Positions 25,298 through 33,310 of a stretch of DNA of 64,000 nt are shown here, piece after piece. Source of the DNA: an uncultured Chitinophaga sp. (GTDB lineage: Bacteria > Bacteroidota > Bacteroidia > Chitinophagales > Chitinophagaceae); assembly GCF_902168175.1 (NCBI RefSeq), contig NZ_CABHOU010000108.1, positions 124,001-188,000 of the forward strand, read 5' to 3'. A program made the position numbers and the translations under genes. Within the stretch, counting starts at the first letter, position 1, and every line of letters starts with the position of its first letter. The notes under the pieces were generated by a model, which searched no databases, had not been told where the DNA came from, and worked only from the letters and a program-made list of their open reading frames with translations.

Positions 25298-25804
25298 TTA
25301 TCGAAGCACAGTCGTGATGGCTGTGCTTTCTTTTTTAGTATCCTCGTTAAAACCCGTAGTCCGGGATTTGGAACTAATGCCTGCCAGCATACGGCCCTTA
25401 GGCAGTTCCTTCGCGGCATAATGGAGGTTAAGTACGCCATTATTCGCCTTTTTAACAGCCAGCAGTTCCTTAACAGGGATGGTCATGCCCGCCTTTTTAT
25501 CATCGGTATCCGCGAAATTCCACTCTTTTAACACTTTGCCATTTTCATCGCGTATGGTAATAGACCGGCCCTTGCCCACGCTGCCGCAATGGCTGTAATA
25601 CACCACCAGATGGTCGGTAGCGGTCACATTGTCCAGTGGCAGGTCCTTCATGCTCAGTGGTTCCAGTACATTGCGTTCGAGGATAAGTTTGTTGTTCAGG
25701 AAAATGCGGTAGTATTCACCACCAGCCCCGGCTTTGGCGGAAAGAGAGAACAGGGAGATGAGCAGTACCGCGATGGCATTCATCTTTAGCATAAAACGTT
25801 GCAT
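25298..25804 (-). CDS. Exported protein of unknown function
   Basis: 168 residues from M23 of the open frame; this start gives a signal peptide (MLKMNAIAVLLISLFSLSAKAG). The mature part is beta-rich with YYRIFLNNKLILERNVLEP and a HLVVYYSHCGSVGKGRSI segment, then NGVLNLHYAAKELPKGRML. I do not recognise the family; the pattern occurs in small exported Bacteroidota proteins. It has one Cys in the mature chain. It converges on the DUF1080 gene. Confidence 0.6.
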   Translation of the reverse strand: MQRFMLKMNAIAVLLISLFSLSAKAGAGGEYYRIFLNNKLILERNVLEPLSMKDLPLDNVTATDHLVVYYSHCGSVGKGRSITIRDENGKVLKEWNFADTDDKKAGMTIPVKELLAVKKANNGVLNLHYAAKELPKGRMLAGISSKSRTTGFNEDTKKESTAITTVLR

Positions 25805-26220
25805 ATAAATCAGTTTTTGGTTAAGAATTACGATACAAAGCAATGCTTTTAAAAGGCCCGTTCCCGGCAACTTTGATGAAATGAAAACTCCGCGTGACGT
25901 ACAGCGCGAAATGTCCGCATTCGCACAACATTGCCCGATATTGTACGGCCCCGAACATGGAAACTAAATGTTTTGTACTGATAATCATGTAGTTGTTATG
26001 TGGCATTATGATTGAATCATCCATGACGCACTCCTGTTGCTTACCGTCATTCGGAGCGGGAGTGTTCACGATAATGCGTCCGCCCTATGGCGGGTTGCGT
26101 TTTTGGTTTAGCGATGGCCTTTCCAGGCTAGCCCCGCAGTGCGTTGACAACATCTATATCGGGGTTAAACAAAGACTATGGCCGCGTATTTTTACGCGGC
26201 TTTTTTCTTTACCTTGTAGT
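25805..26220. other. 416-bp region with orphan terminator, possible small RNA
   Basis: No recognised gene. The frame of the downstream AraC gene is open back to 25993, but the translation is not protein-like. The right end has a strong plus-strand terminator (26181-26206) although no plus-strand gene precedes it within 900 bp, and a shorter CCGCC-CTAT-GGCGG hairpin lies near 26080-26095. Either a small RNA ends here or the hairpin attenuates the AraC gene. Confidence 0.4.
26181..26206 (+). terminator. Strong hairpin-T6 terminator just upstream of AraC gene
   Basis: A perfect 8-bp stem GCCGCGTA / TACGCGGC, loop TTTT, then TTTTTT at 26201-26206. It lies 14 nt before the ATG of the AraC gene, so it either ends an unannotated transcript or acts in the 5' leader. 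Confidence 0.7.
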
Positions 26221-27024
26221 ATGCGATACCACAAATATCCACCACCTCCGGCGTTAGCCGCCTTTGTCCGCTGCTTCTGGATCATGGAAGGCAATGGTGG
26301 AAACGGAGATCCGTCTTTGTACCGGCTGTTCGCTTCGAGTTGTCCCGAACTGGTGGTGCAATACCGCAACCGTTTCACCGATTTTGACCGGCATGGGCAA
26401 AGTTCTCTTTCGCCGCTGGTGCATTTGTACGGGCAAACCCAGGAGTATAGAGAAACGATGGTGGCAGGAGAATATGGCATTGCGGGCGCATACTTATATC
26501 CATACGCGGTAAAAGCGTTAACAGGTATGCCTGCTTCGGAAATGAGCAACCGGGTAATGGACATGGGCAGCAATGATGTGGCAGCACGAATGTCGGAAGC
26601 GGGGAGTGATCAGGCGCGGATAAAAGTGTTTAGTGATTATTTGCTGAGTACTTTCAGGAGTGCGGCCGAACCCGATAAAGGTTTGCAGGCTTGTATATGG
26701 CAGCTAATACATACAAAGGGGGCTACAGATATTGGGTCGATGGCAGATATGTTGTTTGTTTCGGGGCGGCAGCTGGAGCGCAGGTTTCAACAGGGTCTGG
26801 GTTTATCGCCCAAACTGTGCTCGCGGATCATCCGGTTTCAAAGTACACTGCATGTGCAGGAAAGAGAACCGGGTAAAAGGCTGACCGATATTGCCTATGA
26901 AAGTGGCTACTTTGATCAGTCTCATTTTATCCGTGAGTTCAGGGAGTTTTCCGGTTTCAGCCCGAAGGATTACTTTTTGGAAGACCCTGATGAAATTGCT
27001 GACAGCTTTATAAAAATATCCTGA
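26221..27024 (+). CDS. AraC-family transcriptional regulator (DUF6597-type sensing domain)
   Basis: 267 residues from ATG 26221. The start MRYHKYPPPPALAAFVRCFW is typical of regulators with the DUF6597 N-terminal domain; a longer upstream frame is not protein-like and contains the terminator hairpin. The C-terminal helix-turn-helix pair is at residues about 165-255, with MADMLFVSGRQLERRFQQGLG and LTDIAYESGYFDQSHFIREF. The ligand and targets are unknown. It ends 2 bp before the convergent ferritin gene. Confidence 0.85.
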   Translation: MRYHKYPPPPALAAFVRCFWIMEGNGGNGDPSLYRLFASSCPELVVQYRNRFTDFDRHGQSSLSPLVHLYGQTQEYRETMVAGEYGIAGAYLYPYAVKALTGMPASEMSNRVMDMGSNDVAARMSEAGSDQARIKVFSDYLLSTFRSAAEPDKGLQACIWQLIHTKGATDIGSMADMLFVSGRQLERRFQQGLGLSPKLCSRIIRFQSTLHVQEREPGKRLTDIAYESGYFDQSHFIREFREFSGFSPKDYFLEDPDEIADSFIKIS

Positions 27025-27025
27025 C

Positions 27026-27550
27026 TTAGTGTTTTTTGCCACCGCCAGCACCTTGCTGGTTGCGGTAGAACATGATATCACGGTCGAACAGGTACAGACC
27101 ACTTTTGTCTTCCCCGATCAGTTCCAGTTTATCGTTCAGCGTACGCGCCAGTCTTTCTTCTTCGATCTGCTCAGATACGTACCATTGCAGGAAGTTATAA
27201 GTGGCATAATCCTTTTCTTTCAGGGCCAGGTCTACCAGGTCGTTAATGCTTTCAGAAACCTGCAGTTCGTGACGCAGGAACTCTTCAAACACTCTTTTCA
27301 GGGACTGGTAAGTGATGATAGGTTGCTCAAGTGCAGGTACCACAGCAAAACCGCCACGTTCGTTAATGTACTTCAGCAGCTTCAGCATGTGCACACGCTC
27401 TTCTTCGGCCTGTTTGTCGAAAAAGTCGGCCACACCCTGTAAGCCTGGCTGAATATCTGCCCAGGAGTGCATGGCGAGGTAAGCTTGTGAAGAAGCAGCT
27501 TCCAGCGCCAGTTGTTTGTTCAGTGCTTCTTGTAATGTTTTGCTAAGCAT
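27026..27550 (-). CDS. ftnA: Non-heme ferritin
   Basis: 174 residues, the family length. Four-helix bundle with ferroxidase ligands visible: E17 (LEAASSQAYLAM), E50 and H53 (EEERVHML) and later glutamates in the EEFLRHELQVSE and VSEQIEEERL helices. It oxidises Fe(II) and stores iron in a 24-mer shell. The C-terminal tail is glycine- and lysine-rich (GAGGGKKH). The gene lies 40 bp downstream of murI on the same strand. Confidence 0.95.
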   Translation of the reverse strand: MLSKTLQEALNKQLALEAASSQAYLAMHSWADIQPGLQGVADFFDKQAEEERVHMLKLLKYINERGGFAVVPALEQPIITYQSLKRVFEEFLRHELQVSESINDLVDLALKEKDYATYNFLQWYVSEQIEEERLARTLNDKLELIGEDKSGLYLFDRDIMFYRNQQGAGGGKKH

Positions 27551-27590
27551 AAGTATCAGCGGTTTTAGTTAAATATACGTTTTTGTATCA

Positions 27591-28415
27591 TTATAAACTC
27601 AGGTGTTTTGACGTTACAGGCGCATCAAAAAATACAGATGCCTGTTTGTCGAAACCCTCCGGAGCATCGGTGGTGTAGAAGGTGCGCGTACTATTCTTAC
27701 TGCATACGGCCTCTATTTCCGGGTGACGTTGTAAATAATCCGCCAGGCTTTCAGCAACAATTGTACCTTGCGAAAGGATAGTCATTCCCTCCGGAACAAA
27801 GCGTTTTATCTTGTTAAGCAACAAGGGGTAATGTGTGCAGCCCAGCACGATCGTGTCAATGTCAGGTGAACGGGAGAGAAGTTGTCCAATGTACTTGCGG
27901 ATGAAATAATCAGCACCGGCATCGTTCCACTCATTATTTTCTACCAGTGGTACCCACATGGGGCATGCCTGCTGGTGAACGGTAATATCAGGAAAGAACT
28001 TTTCAATTTCTATAGGGTACGATTCGGAAGCGATAGTGCCGGCAGTACCCATTACGCCCACTTTGCGGCTTTTGCTGTAGTTGCCTACTATTTCGGCGGT
28101 AGGTCTTATCACGCCGAGTACCCTTCTGTCTGGATCAATGCGCGGCAGGTCATTTTGCTGGATGCTGCGTAGTGCTTTAGCCGAAGCCGTATTGCAGGCA
28201 AGTACTACCAGTCTGCAGCCCATATCGAACAGGTGTTGCACACACTCCAGCGTGTAGTGGTAAACGGTATCGAACGAACGCGTACCATAAGGGGCGCGGG
28301 CGTTATCGCCCAGATAAATATAATCGTACTGCGGGAGCTTTTTTACCAGTTCCTTCATAACGGTGAGGCCACCATAACCGGAATCAAATACGCCTATCGG
28401 TCCTTGTTTATACAT
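27591..28415 (-). CDS. murI: Glutamate racemase
   Basis: 274 residues. The two catalytic cysteines are present, C74 in VLACNTASAKA and C193 in LGCTHYPLL, together with the FDSGYGGLTV substrate loop (D11, S12). The enzyme makes D-glutamate for peptidoglycan in the cytoplasm. The start codon is 11 nt after the stop of the ABC-2 permease gene, so a housekeeping cell-wall gene appears to be in the same transcription unit as an export system. Length and order are normal. Confidence 0.96.
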   Translation of the reverse strand: MYKQGPIGVFDSGYGGLTVMKELVKKLPQYDYIYLGDNARAPYGTRSFDTVYHYTLECVQHLFDMGCRLVVLACNTASAKALRSIQQNDLPRIDPDRRVLGVIRPTAEIVGNYSKSRKVGVMGTAGTIASESYPIEIEKFFPDITVHQQACPMWVPLVENNEWNDAGADYFIRKYIGQLLSRSPDIDTIVLGCTHYPLLLNKIKRFVPEGMTILSQGTIVAESLADYLQRHPEIEAVCSKNSTRTFYTTDAPEGFDKQASVFFDAPVTSKHLSL

Positions 28416-28426
28416 TCGTTCAAATA

Positions 28427-29608
28427 TTATCCTGGTCCGAAAGTTACGGCTTTATCGGAAATTACGGTGAGGCGCTTCATCTTCCATAAACAAATTAAGG
28501 TATAAGACAGCCATAAAATGGCCAGGTGAACCAGCGCCGGCGCCCTGTCGCTTATGTCCGCGCCCTGCTGTACGATGCCCTGATAAAGTTCCAGGAAGGG
28601 CGTGGTGGGCAGCAGGGCGGAAAAGGCTTTTAAAGCAGGCGGCAGCTTCTCCAGCGGCCAGGTATAACCTGTTACCAGGAAAAAAGGATAGGTAGAAAAT
28701 GCCATGATCTGTGTGCAGAGCAGTTGCGAACGGAACATCCACCCTATAAAAAGCCCCATGGGAATTAGGGTGAGCAGGAAAAGCAACATTACAACAGCCA
28801 GCTGCCAGCCACTGCCGCGCATATCGATATGCAGGATGTTAAAGTTCACCTGCGTAAAAAAGAACGCATAACAGCAGAAGAGTACCAGGTAAAACAAACC
28901 CTTTCCCCAAAGGGCAGCAGATATGTTGTAACCGGCAGACTGCATCAGCCCGTTAAATGTACCGCGCCCCCTTTCGGCAGCCGCTCCTCCTGAAATGCCT
29001 ATCAATAAAGTCTGTTGAAGAATTAATGCCAGTAAACCCGGCAGCAGAAAGGCCCCATAGCTTGCCTGCTCATTAAACAGCGGCCGGTAATCGAGAATAA
29101 CAGGTTGTGTTTCCTGCATAGCCATTTCATTATTCAGGCCGCCCATCTGGCTATATTTTAATCTTACGCCTGCACCCACAGTAAGTCCCACCCGCGTAAT
29201 GGCCGCCAGTAAATCGCTGGAGGGCAGGAAACGGGCGGCGTTAAGCGCCACCACCATATGTGCCTGCTGCATCGACATCACCTTTCGTTCCATGCCCTTT
29301 TCGATGTATAGAAGTCCCTGGCTTACGCCCGCTTTAATGTTCTCCTGTGCCGTTTGCAGGTCGGGCACATAAGTGATCTGTACCATCTGCGTAAGTCCGA
29401 TCTGTTCCACCAGTTGTCGTGAAAGTGCCGAACGGTCGTCATCTACCACCGATAAAGGAACTTTTTCTTCCAGTTTATAAGAATAAATGCTGCCATAGAA
29501 AAAGGCGTACAGCAGCGGGGCTATAAGCAGCGTAAGCAGCAGGCTATGGTCGGTAGCTACTAGTTTGACCTCGCGGAGCAGTACCCGTATGATATTACTT
29601 AGCGGCAT
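28427..29608 (-). CDS. ABC-2-type transporter permease (second of pair)
   Basis: 393 residues. One N-terminal membrane segment (LLTLLIAPLLYAFFYGSIYSY), a periplasmic domain of about 140 residues, then five membrane segments near the C-terminus, the layout of YhhJ/YbhS/YbhR-type ABC-2 permeases. Its start overlaps the end of the other permease gene by 14 nt. No ATP-binding subunit is encoded in this operon. It probably exports a hydrophobic compound together with the HlyD and TolC proteins encoded upstream. Confidence 0.88.
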   Translation of the reverse strand: MPLSNIIRVLLREVKLVATDHSLLLTLLIAPLLYAFFYGSIYSYKLEEKVPLSVVDDDRSALSRQLVEQIGLTQMVQITYVPDLQTAQENIKAGVSQGLLYIEKGMERKVMSMQQAHMVVALNAARFLPSSDLLAAITRVGLTVGAGVRLKYSQMGGLNNEMAMQETQPVILDYRPLFNEQASYGAFLLPGLLALILQQTLLIGISGGAAAERGRGTFNGLMQSAGYNISAALWGKGLFYLVLFCCYAFFFTQVNFNILHIDMRGSGWQLAVVMLLFLLTLIPMGLFIGWMFRSQLLCTQIMAFSTYPFFLVTGYTWPLEKLPPALKAFSALLPTTPFLELYQGIVQQGADISDRAPALVHLAILWLSYTLICLWKMKRLTVISDKAVTFGPG

Positions 29609-30767
29609 AGGCAGGCTGTCGTTTAAATTGAAGGCGTAAAAAGAATACCGCGACGAAGAACGTGAAGCCGATAAAGAGCATCAGTTTAGTGATTTCCGGA
29701 AATGCGTAATGCAGTGGTAATTGCATAAAATGAACTTTAAAGAACGCATCCAGGAAAAAGGTGTAGGGCATCAGGTTCGCATAATACTGATCGTACCATG
29801 GCATTGCCCAGCGTGGGAACGTGAAACCGCTGAATACGAAAGCGGGCGAGGTGTAAAAGAGCGCTACGTCACATGCCAGCATTACATCTTTTGCCAGTAC
29901 CGAAATCATTAACCCGATGCCTATGCATGCCAGGACAAGGAAATTAAAGAGGATGAACAGGTTGAAAGTGCTGCCTGTCCGGTTAAGTCCAAATATCGGG
30001 AATACGATACCCGCCACCAGCACAAAATTGATCCAGGCAACACCCAGGTGCGCGAGCGTTTTACCGGCAATCACAGCGCCTGCATTATCGTTCGCCAGTC
30101 TTCTTAATTCTTGCATGGTGCCATCCTTCCATTCTATGTTGATGAGCAACACCGCCACCATAATGATCATCATTTGCAGGGCCACCGTTACTAATCCCGG
30201 CACGAGGTATTGCTGGTAGTTATAATCGGGATTGTAAAGCGGGTAGGTTACCATCTGCACCGGCATCACCAGTGCCATAGCCTTTGCAGCCGGCATACCT
30301 GTTTTGATCAGCTTTTGCAGTATCACACCCGAGCCGGCAGTAATAATCACCTGGACGGCATCTTTATAAATCAGTTTGCCTGGCACCAGCGAGGCGGTGT
30401 TGGTATAAAGCGTAATGCGCACTGGGTGGTGGCTTTTGATATCGCTTTCCATACCCTTGGCGAAGTGTATGGCGCCAAGAATATGGCCTTCACGCACCTG
30501 TTGCCTGAGCTCCGTAATGCTCTGCACCTGTTGGGTGATGTGAATACTTTCGGCCTGTTCGAGCATAAACGTCAACTGCCGCGAAAGTGGGCCACGATCT
30601 TCATCCCAGATCGCCACCGGCAGATCGGCGATTTTCTGTTCGCGGTAAATGTTGGCGTAAAAGAAAAAAAGCAGCGGGGGCAACACTACCAGTACGAGGT
30701 AGTATTCCGGCCGCGAGAAAATGCGTTTCCATTCGCGCCAAGTGATCTGGAAAATCGCTTTCATCAT
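29595..30767 (-). CDS. ABC-2-type transporter permease (first of pair)
   Basis: 390 residues with the same layout as its neighbour: an N-terminal segment (YYLVLVVLPPLLFFFYANIY), a periplasmic domain of about 150 residues and five C-terminal membrane segments, including ALQMMIIMVAVLLI. The pair is distantly related and presumably forms a heterodimer. The start codon overlaps the stop of the HlyD gene as ATGATGA. Homologous operons in other bacteria, such as E. coli yhiI-rbbA-yhhJ and ybhGFSR, include an ATPase that is missing here. Confidence 0.88.
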   Translation of the reverse strand: MMKAIFQITWREWKRIFSRPEYYLVLVVLPPLLFFFYANIYREQKIADLPVAIWDEDRGPLSRQLTFMLEQAESIHITQQVQSITELRQQVREGHILGAIHFAKGMESDIKSHHPVRITLYTNTASLVPGKLIYKDAVQVIITAGSGVILQKLIKTGMPAAKAMALVMPVQMVTYPLYNPDYNYQQYLVPGLVTVALQMMIIMVAVLLINIEWKDGTMQELRRLANDNAGAVIAGKTLAHLGVAWINFVLVAGIVFPIFGLNRTGSTFNLFILFNFLVLACIGIGLMISVLAKDVMLACDVALFYTSPAFVFSGFTFPRWAMPWYDQYYANLMPYTFFLDAFFKVHFMQLPLHYAFPEITKLMLFIGFTFFVAVFFLRLQFKRQPAYAAK

Positions 30768-31750
30768 GGTATCAGGGCGGCTGTCATTCCTGCACGCAAA
30801 CCGCTGATAGCGTTCAGGTTTTGTGGGGTAACTTCAATGGTGAATGTCCTGAGTTCGAAGCTGCCTTTTTCTTTCGCAGGTACCCAGTTAGCATATTCCA
30901 GTGCGGGTGCTACGCTACTTACTTCCGCATCAAACTGTTCGGGTTCGCAGCCTGGTATTTGCAGTCGTACTTTGGTGCCAGGCGTCAGTTTGGCCGCTTT
31001 ATCCTGCCGTATGTTAAACCTGGCCATAAACGAATTGTTTTTCTGAAGGGTCATCATCGGATAACCGATCGATACGATTTCACCTTCATGAATGATGAGA
31101 GAAGAAATGATACCATCGGCAGGAGCGTAGATGCGGGTATTATCGGTTAATGCCTTTGTCAGTTCGTAACCCTGCTCGGCCTGGCGCAGTATAGCAGTAG
31201 CGGTTTGCAGCAGTTCGGGTTGTGTTCCTTTCTCCAACATTTGCTGGTTGAGGCGGGCGATTTCCATTTCCTTTCTGGCCGCCTGGTACTTAAAGTGAAT
31301 CAGGTCGCGCTCCGTGCCGGATACAACACTGTCCTGGTAAAGGCTTTCCAGCCGTTCGTAGGTTTTCCTGGCGAGGTCGTACTGGTCCTGCGCGATCTTA
31401 TAAATGTTACCGGCCGATTGTACCATCTCTGGCCTGGCACCTTTCTGTAACAGCTTTAACTGGCCCTGTGCGGCGTCGATGGCGGCGCGGGCCTGTTCGC
31501 GTACGGCATTGATCTCGGTGGTCCTTAAAACCCCTAAAAGCTGGCCTTTATGCACCGTGTCGCCCTGGTGTACCAGCAGCGAATCGAGGCGACCGGGAAA
31601 TTCAGCGGCTACATCTATGTAAGCAGCATCTACCATACCCAGTGGCAGCTCGTTGTTTGGGCGGTTGCCGCGTATGAGGAATAACAATGCAGCCAGCAGT
31701 ATTACGACGGGGATGAGCAATGCCCAGTATTGTTTCAGAAAATCTTTCAT
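30764..31750 (-). CDS. HlyD-family periplasmic adaptor (membrane fusion protein)
   Basis: 328 residues. A single N-terminal anchor (YWALLIPVVILLAALLFLI), a lipoyl half-motif with VDAAYIDVAAEFPGRLDSLLVHQGDTVHKGQ, a long alpha-hairpin (about residues 70-190, rich in A/Q/L/E) and the second lipoyl half TRIYAPADGIISSLIIHEGEIV, followed by a beta-barrel. It connects the inner-membrane permeases to the TolC channel. It overlaps the tolC-like gene upstream and the permease downstream by 4 nt each, so all four are translationally coupled. Confidence 0.92.
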   Translation of the reverse strand: MKDFLKQYWALLIPVVILLAALLFLIRGNRPNNELPLGMVDAAYIDVAAEFPGRLDSLLVHQGDTVHKGQLLGVLRTTEINAVREQARAAIDAAQGQLKLLQKGARPEMVQSAGNIYKIAQDQYDLARKTYERLESLYQDSVVSGTERDLIHFKYQAARKEMEIARLNQQMLEKGTQPELLQTATAILRQAEQGYELTKALTDNTRIYAPADGIISSLIIHEGEIVSIGYPMMTLQKNNSFMARFNIRQDKAAKLTPGTKVRLQIPGCEPEQFDAEVSSVAPALEYANWVPAKEKGSFELRTFTIEVTPQNLNAISGLRAGMTAALIP

Positions 31751-33198
31751 TGTATAACAGATGCAATTTTTTCAGGCGTTCCGATAATGTTGTAATATTC
31801 GGCCAGTGCCAGGTAGTAGCCCAGCACGGCGGTGTAATATGTTTTTCCTATTTCTTCTTCTACCAGTAATGATTCGTTTACGTCTTTTACGGACGAGAGT
31901 TCTTCTTTCACTCTTTGTTGTATAAGACTGGTAGATGTTTGCGCCTGCACACGCGCCATGTTAAGTACTTCAATATCTTTTTCAAGGGCAGTTACTTTGT
32001 TATGAGCCATGGCCGCACCCGCCTGCAAAAGGTATTTGGTGTTCTCTGCGGCCAGCCGCGCTTCTTCCACCAATTGCTCGGTGGCTTTCCGTTTCCGGTA
32101 GTTGGAAAGGCCGCTGAAGATGGTCCATTGAGCCTCTACACCCACGAGCCACGGTGGAATGGTGACGGGTAAGTCGTTCTGGTACAGGTTAAGGCTGGCA
32201 ATGCCGAATATGTTGGGCATCGATAATGACTTGCTGGCTTTCACGGCCGATTCGGCCAGTGCCGTTTTACTGTTGATCGATTTGTAGGTAGCGTTCTGTA
32301 ACCAGAAGTTGTCAGTAACAGTTACAGCCGATTTGACTGCATAGCGAAGCGTGTCATTTATTTCAAGTGCTGAGTCCTGCGGCAACTGCAACAGTCGCCG
32401 CATTTCGATGAGCGCATTTGTTTTTTCCAGTTCCTGGTTGTGTTGCCGGGTAATGGCCTGGGCCAAAGCCACCGTAGCCCAGTTCCGGAGGTAGGGCGGT
32501 ATTAACTCCTGCTTCACCATAGCGGCCGCGTACTGTTCGTTTTTGCTCATCGCTTCTACAATAGCAGCCTGTGACCTCAAAATTGTATTTAGGTAAAGGA
32601 TGCGGATGTAAGTGGCCGCCACCAGGAAGTCCAGCTCCTTTTGCACCAGTTCTACATTCACCACGCCCGATTCGTAGGTGGCCTTCGCAATATCGCGTGC
32701 CGTGTTGAGTTTGCCGCCAAGGTAAATTGGCTGGCGTAAGCCCAGTGCCGCTGTAAAGTATTGTTGTTTGCTAAGGGGAGGGTTATAGTTTGGGTAGATG
32801 CCGTTAATAGCATCTTTGGAGATTTGCTGTATACGGTCCCGTACATTCTGGGGCATATCATTGCCGGTGATCTCTTTGAAAACTTCGCCTGCAGCGGCTG
32901 TACTTTGGGCGGAGGAGCCGTTAACGATGCCATTCCGTACTGTTTGCAGGTTTATTTCCAGCGGTTTGCCAAGGTAATTATAGCCGGCCAGCAGGTCGAG
33001 TTTAGGAAGATAACTTACTTCTTCGGCCCTGAGCTGGTATTGCCGGGCAGTGAGTGAACGACGCGCCTGTTCTATACTGATATTACGCTCGCGCGCTAGC
33101 CGTAAACATTCATCCAGCCGGGTGCCCGGCTGCGCAACAAGCTGCGAAGAGCAAAGAGATAAAAAGAAAAGGTGGCGGGTCAGTAAGCTTAACTTCAT
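31747..33198 (-). CDS. TolC-family outer-membrane efflux protein
   Basis: 483 residues from ATG 33198 (M44 of the open frame), chosen because it gives a signal peptide MKLSLLTRHLFFLSLCSSQLVA. Two repeats of alpha-helical hairpins with beta segments, including LDECLRLARERNISIEQARRSL at the start and an RKRKATEQLVEEARLAAENTKYLLQAG helix near the second repeat, identify an OEP (TolC) protein. First gene of the four-gene exporter operon. The upstream region is shared with the divergent DUF763 gene and contains a palindromic operator-like sequence. Confidence 0.9.
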   Translation of the reverse strand: MKLSLLTRHLFFLSLCSSQLVAQPGTRLDECLRLARERNISIEQARRSLTARQYQLRAEEVSYLPKLDLLAGYNYLGKPLEINLQTVRNGIVNGSSAQSTAAAGEVFKEITGNDMPQNVRDRIQQISKDAINGIYPNYNPPLSKQQYFTAALGLRQPIYLGGKLNTARDIAKATYESGVVNVELVQKELDFLVAATYIRILYLNTILRSQAAIVEAMSKNEQYAAAMVKQELIPPYLRNWATVALAQAITRQHNQELEKTNALIEMRRLLQLPQDSALEINDTLRYAVKSAVTVTDNFWLQNATYKSINSKTALAESAVKASKSLSMPNIFGIASLNLYQNDLPVTIPPWLVGVEAQWTIFSGLSNYRKRKATEQLVEEARLAAENTKYLLQAGAAMAHNKVTALEKDIEVLNMARVQAQTSTSLIQQRVKEELSSVKDVNESLLVEEEIGKTYYTAVLGYYLALAEYYNIIGTPEKIASVIQ

Positions 33199-33271
33199 TC
33201 GTTTGTCCGGTTGTTTTAAAGGATATTTCTTACAACACAGGAAGCGGCTTTTTGTTAAGGATAAAAATTTG

Positions 33272-33304
33272 TTGACAAATAAATTAGCAAAAATGCTAAA
33301 TTTG
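33272..33304 (+). promoter_or_regulatory. Probable promoter of DUF763 gene (TTG / TAAATTTG)
   Basis: TTG at 33272-33274 and TAAATTTG (exact TAnnTTTG) at 33297-33304, 22 bp apart. Only 5 nt separate the -7 box from the ATG at 33310, so the mRNA should be leaderless or nearly so. Overlaps the operator-like repeats. Confidence 0.55.
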
Positions 33305-33310
33305 TTAGTA
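33284..33310 (+). promoter_or_regulatory. Operator-like triple half-site upstream of DUF763 gene
   Basis: TTAGCA (33284-33289), TGCTAA (33294-33299) and TTAGTA (33305-33310, its last base being the A of the start codon). The first two form a perfect inverted repeat around AAAA; the last two form TGCTAA-N5-TTAGTA, identical to the site upstream of the radical SAM gene at 4442-4458. The site covers the -7 box. Confidence 0.6.

Noticed and set aside
25993-26220. N-terminal extension of the AraC gene
   Set aside because: The 76 extra codons are not protein-like and include the terminator hairpin; the ATG at 26221 gives the normal family start.
30210-31046. 278-codon frame antisense to permease and HlyD genes
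   Set aside because: It crosses two well-supported minus-strand genes and has no protein-like features.
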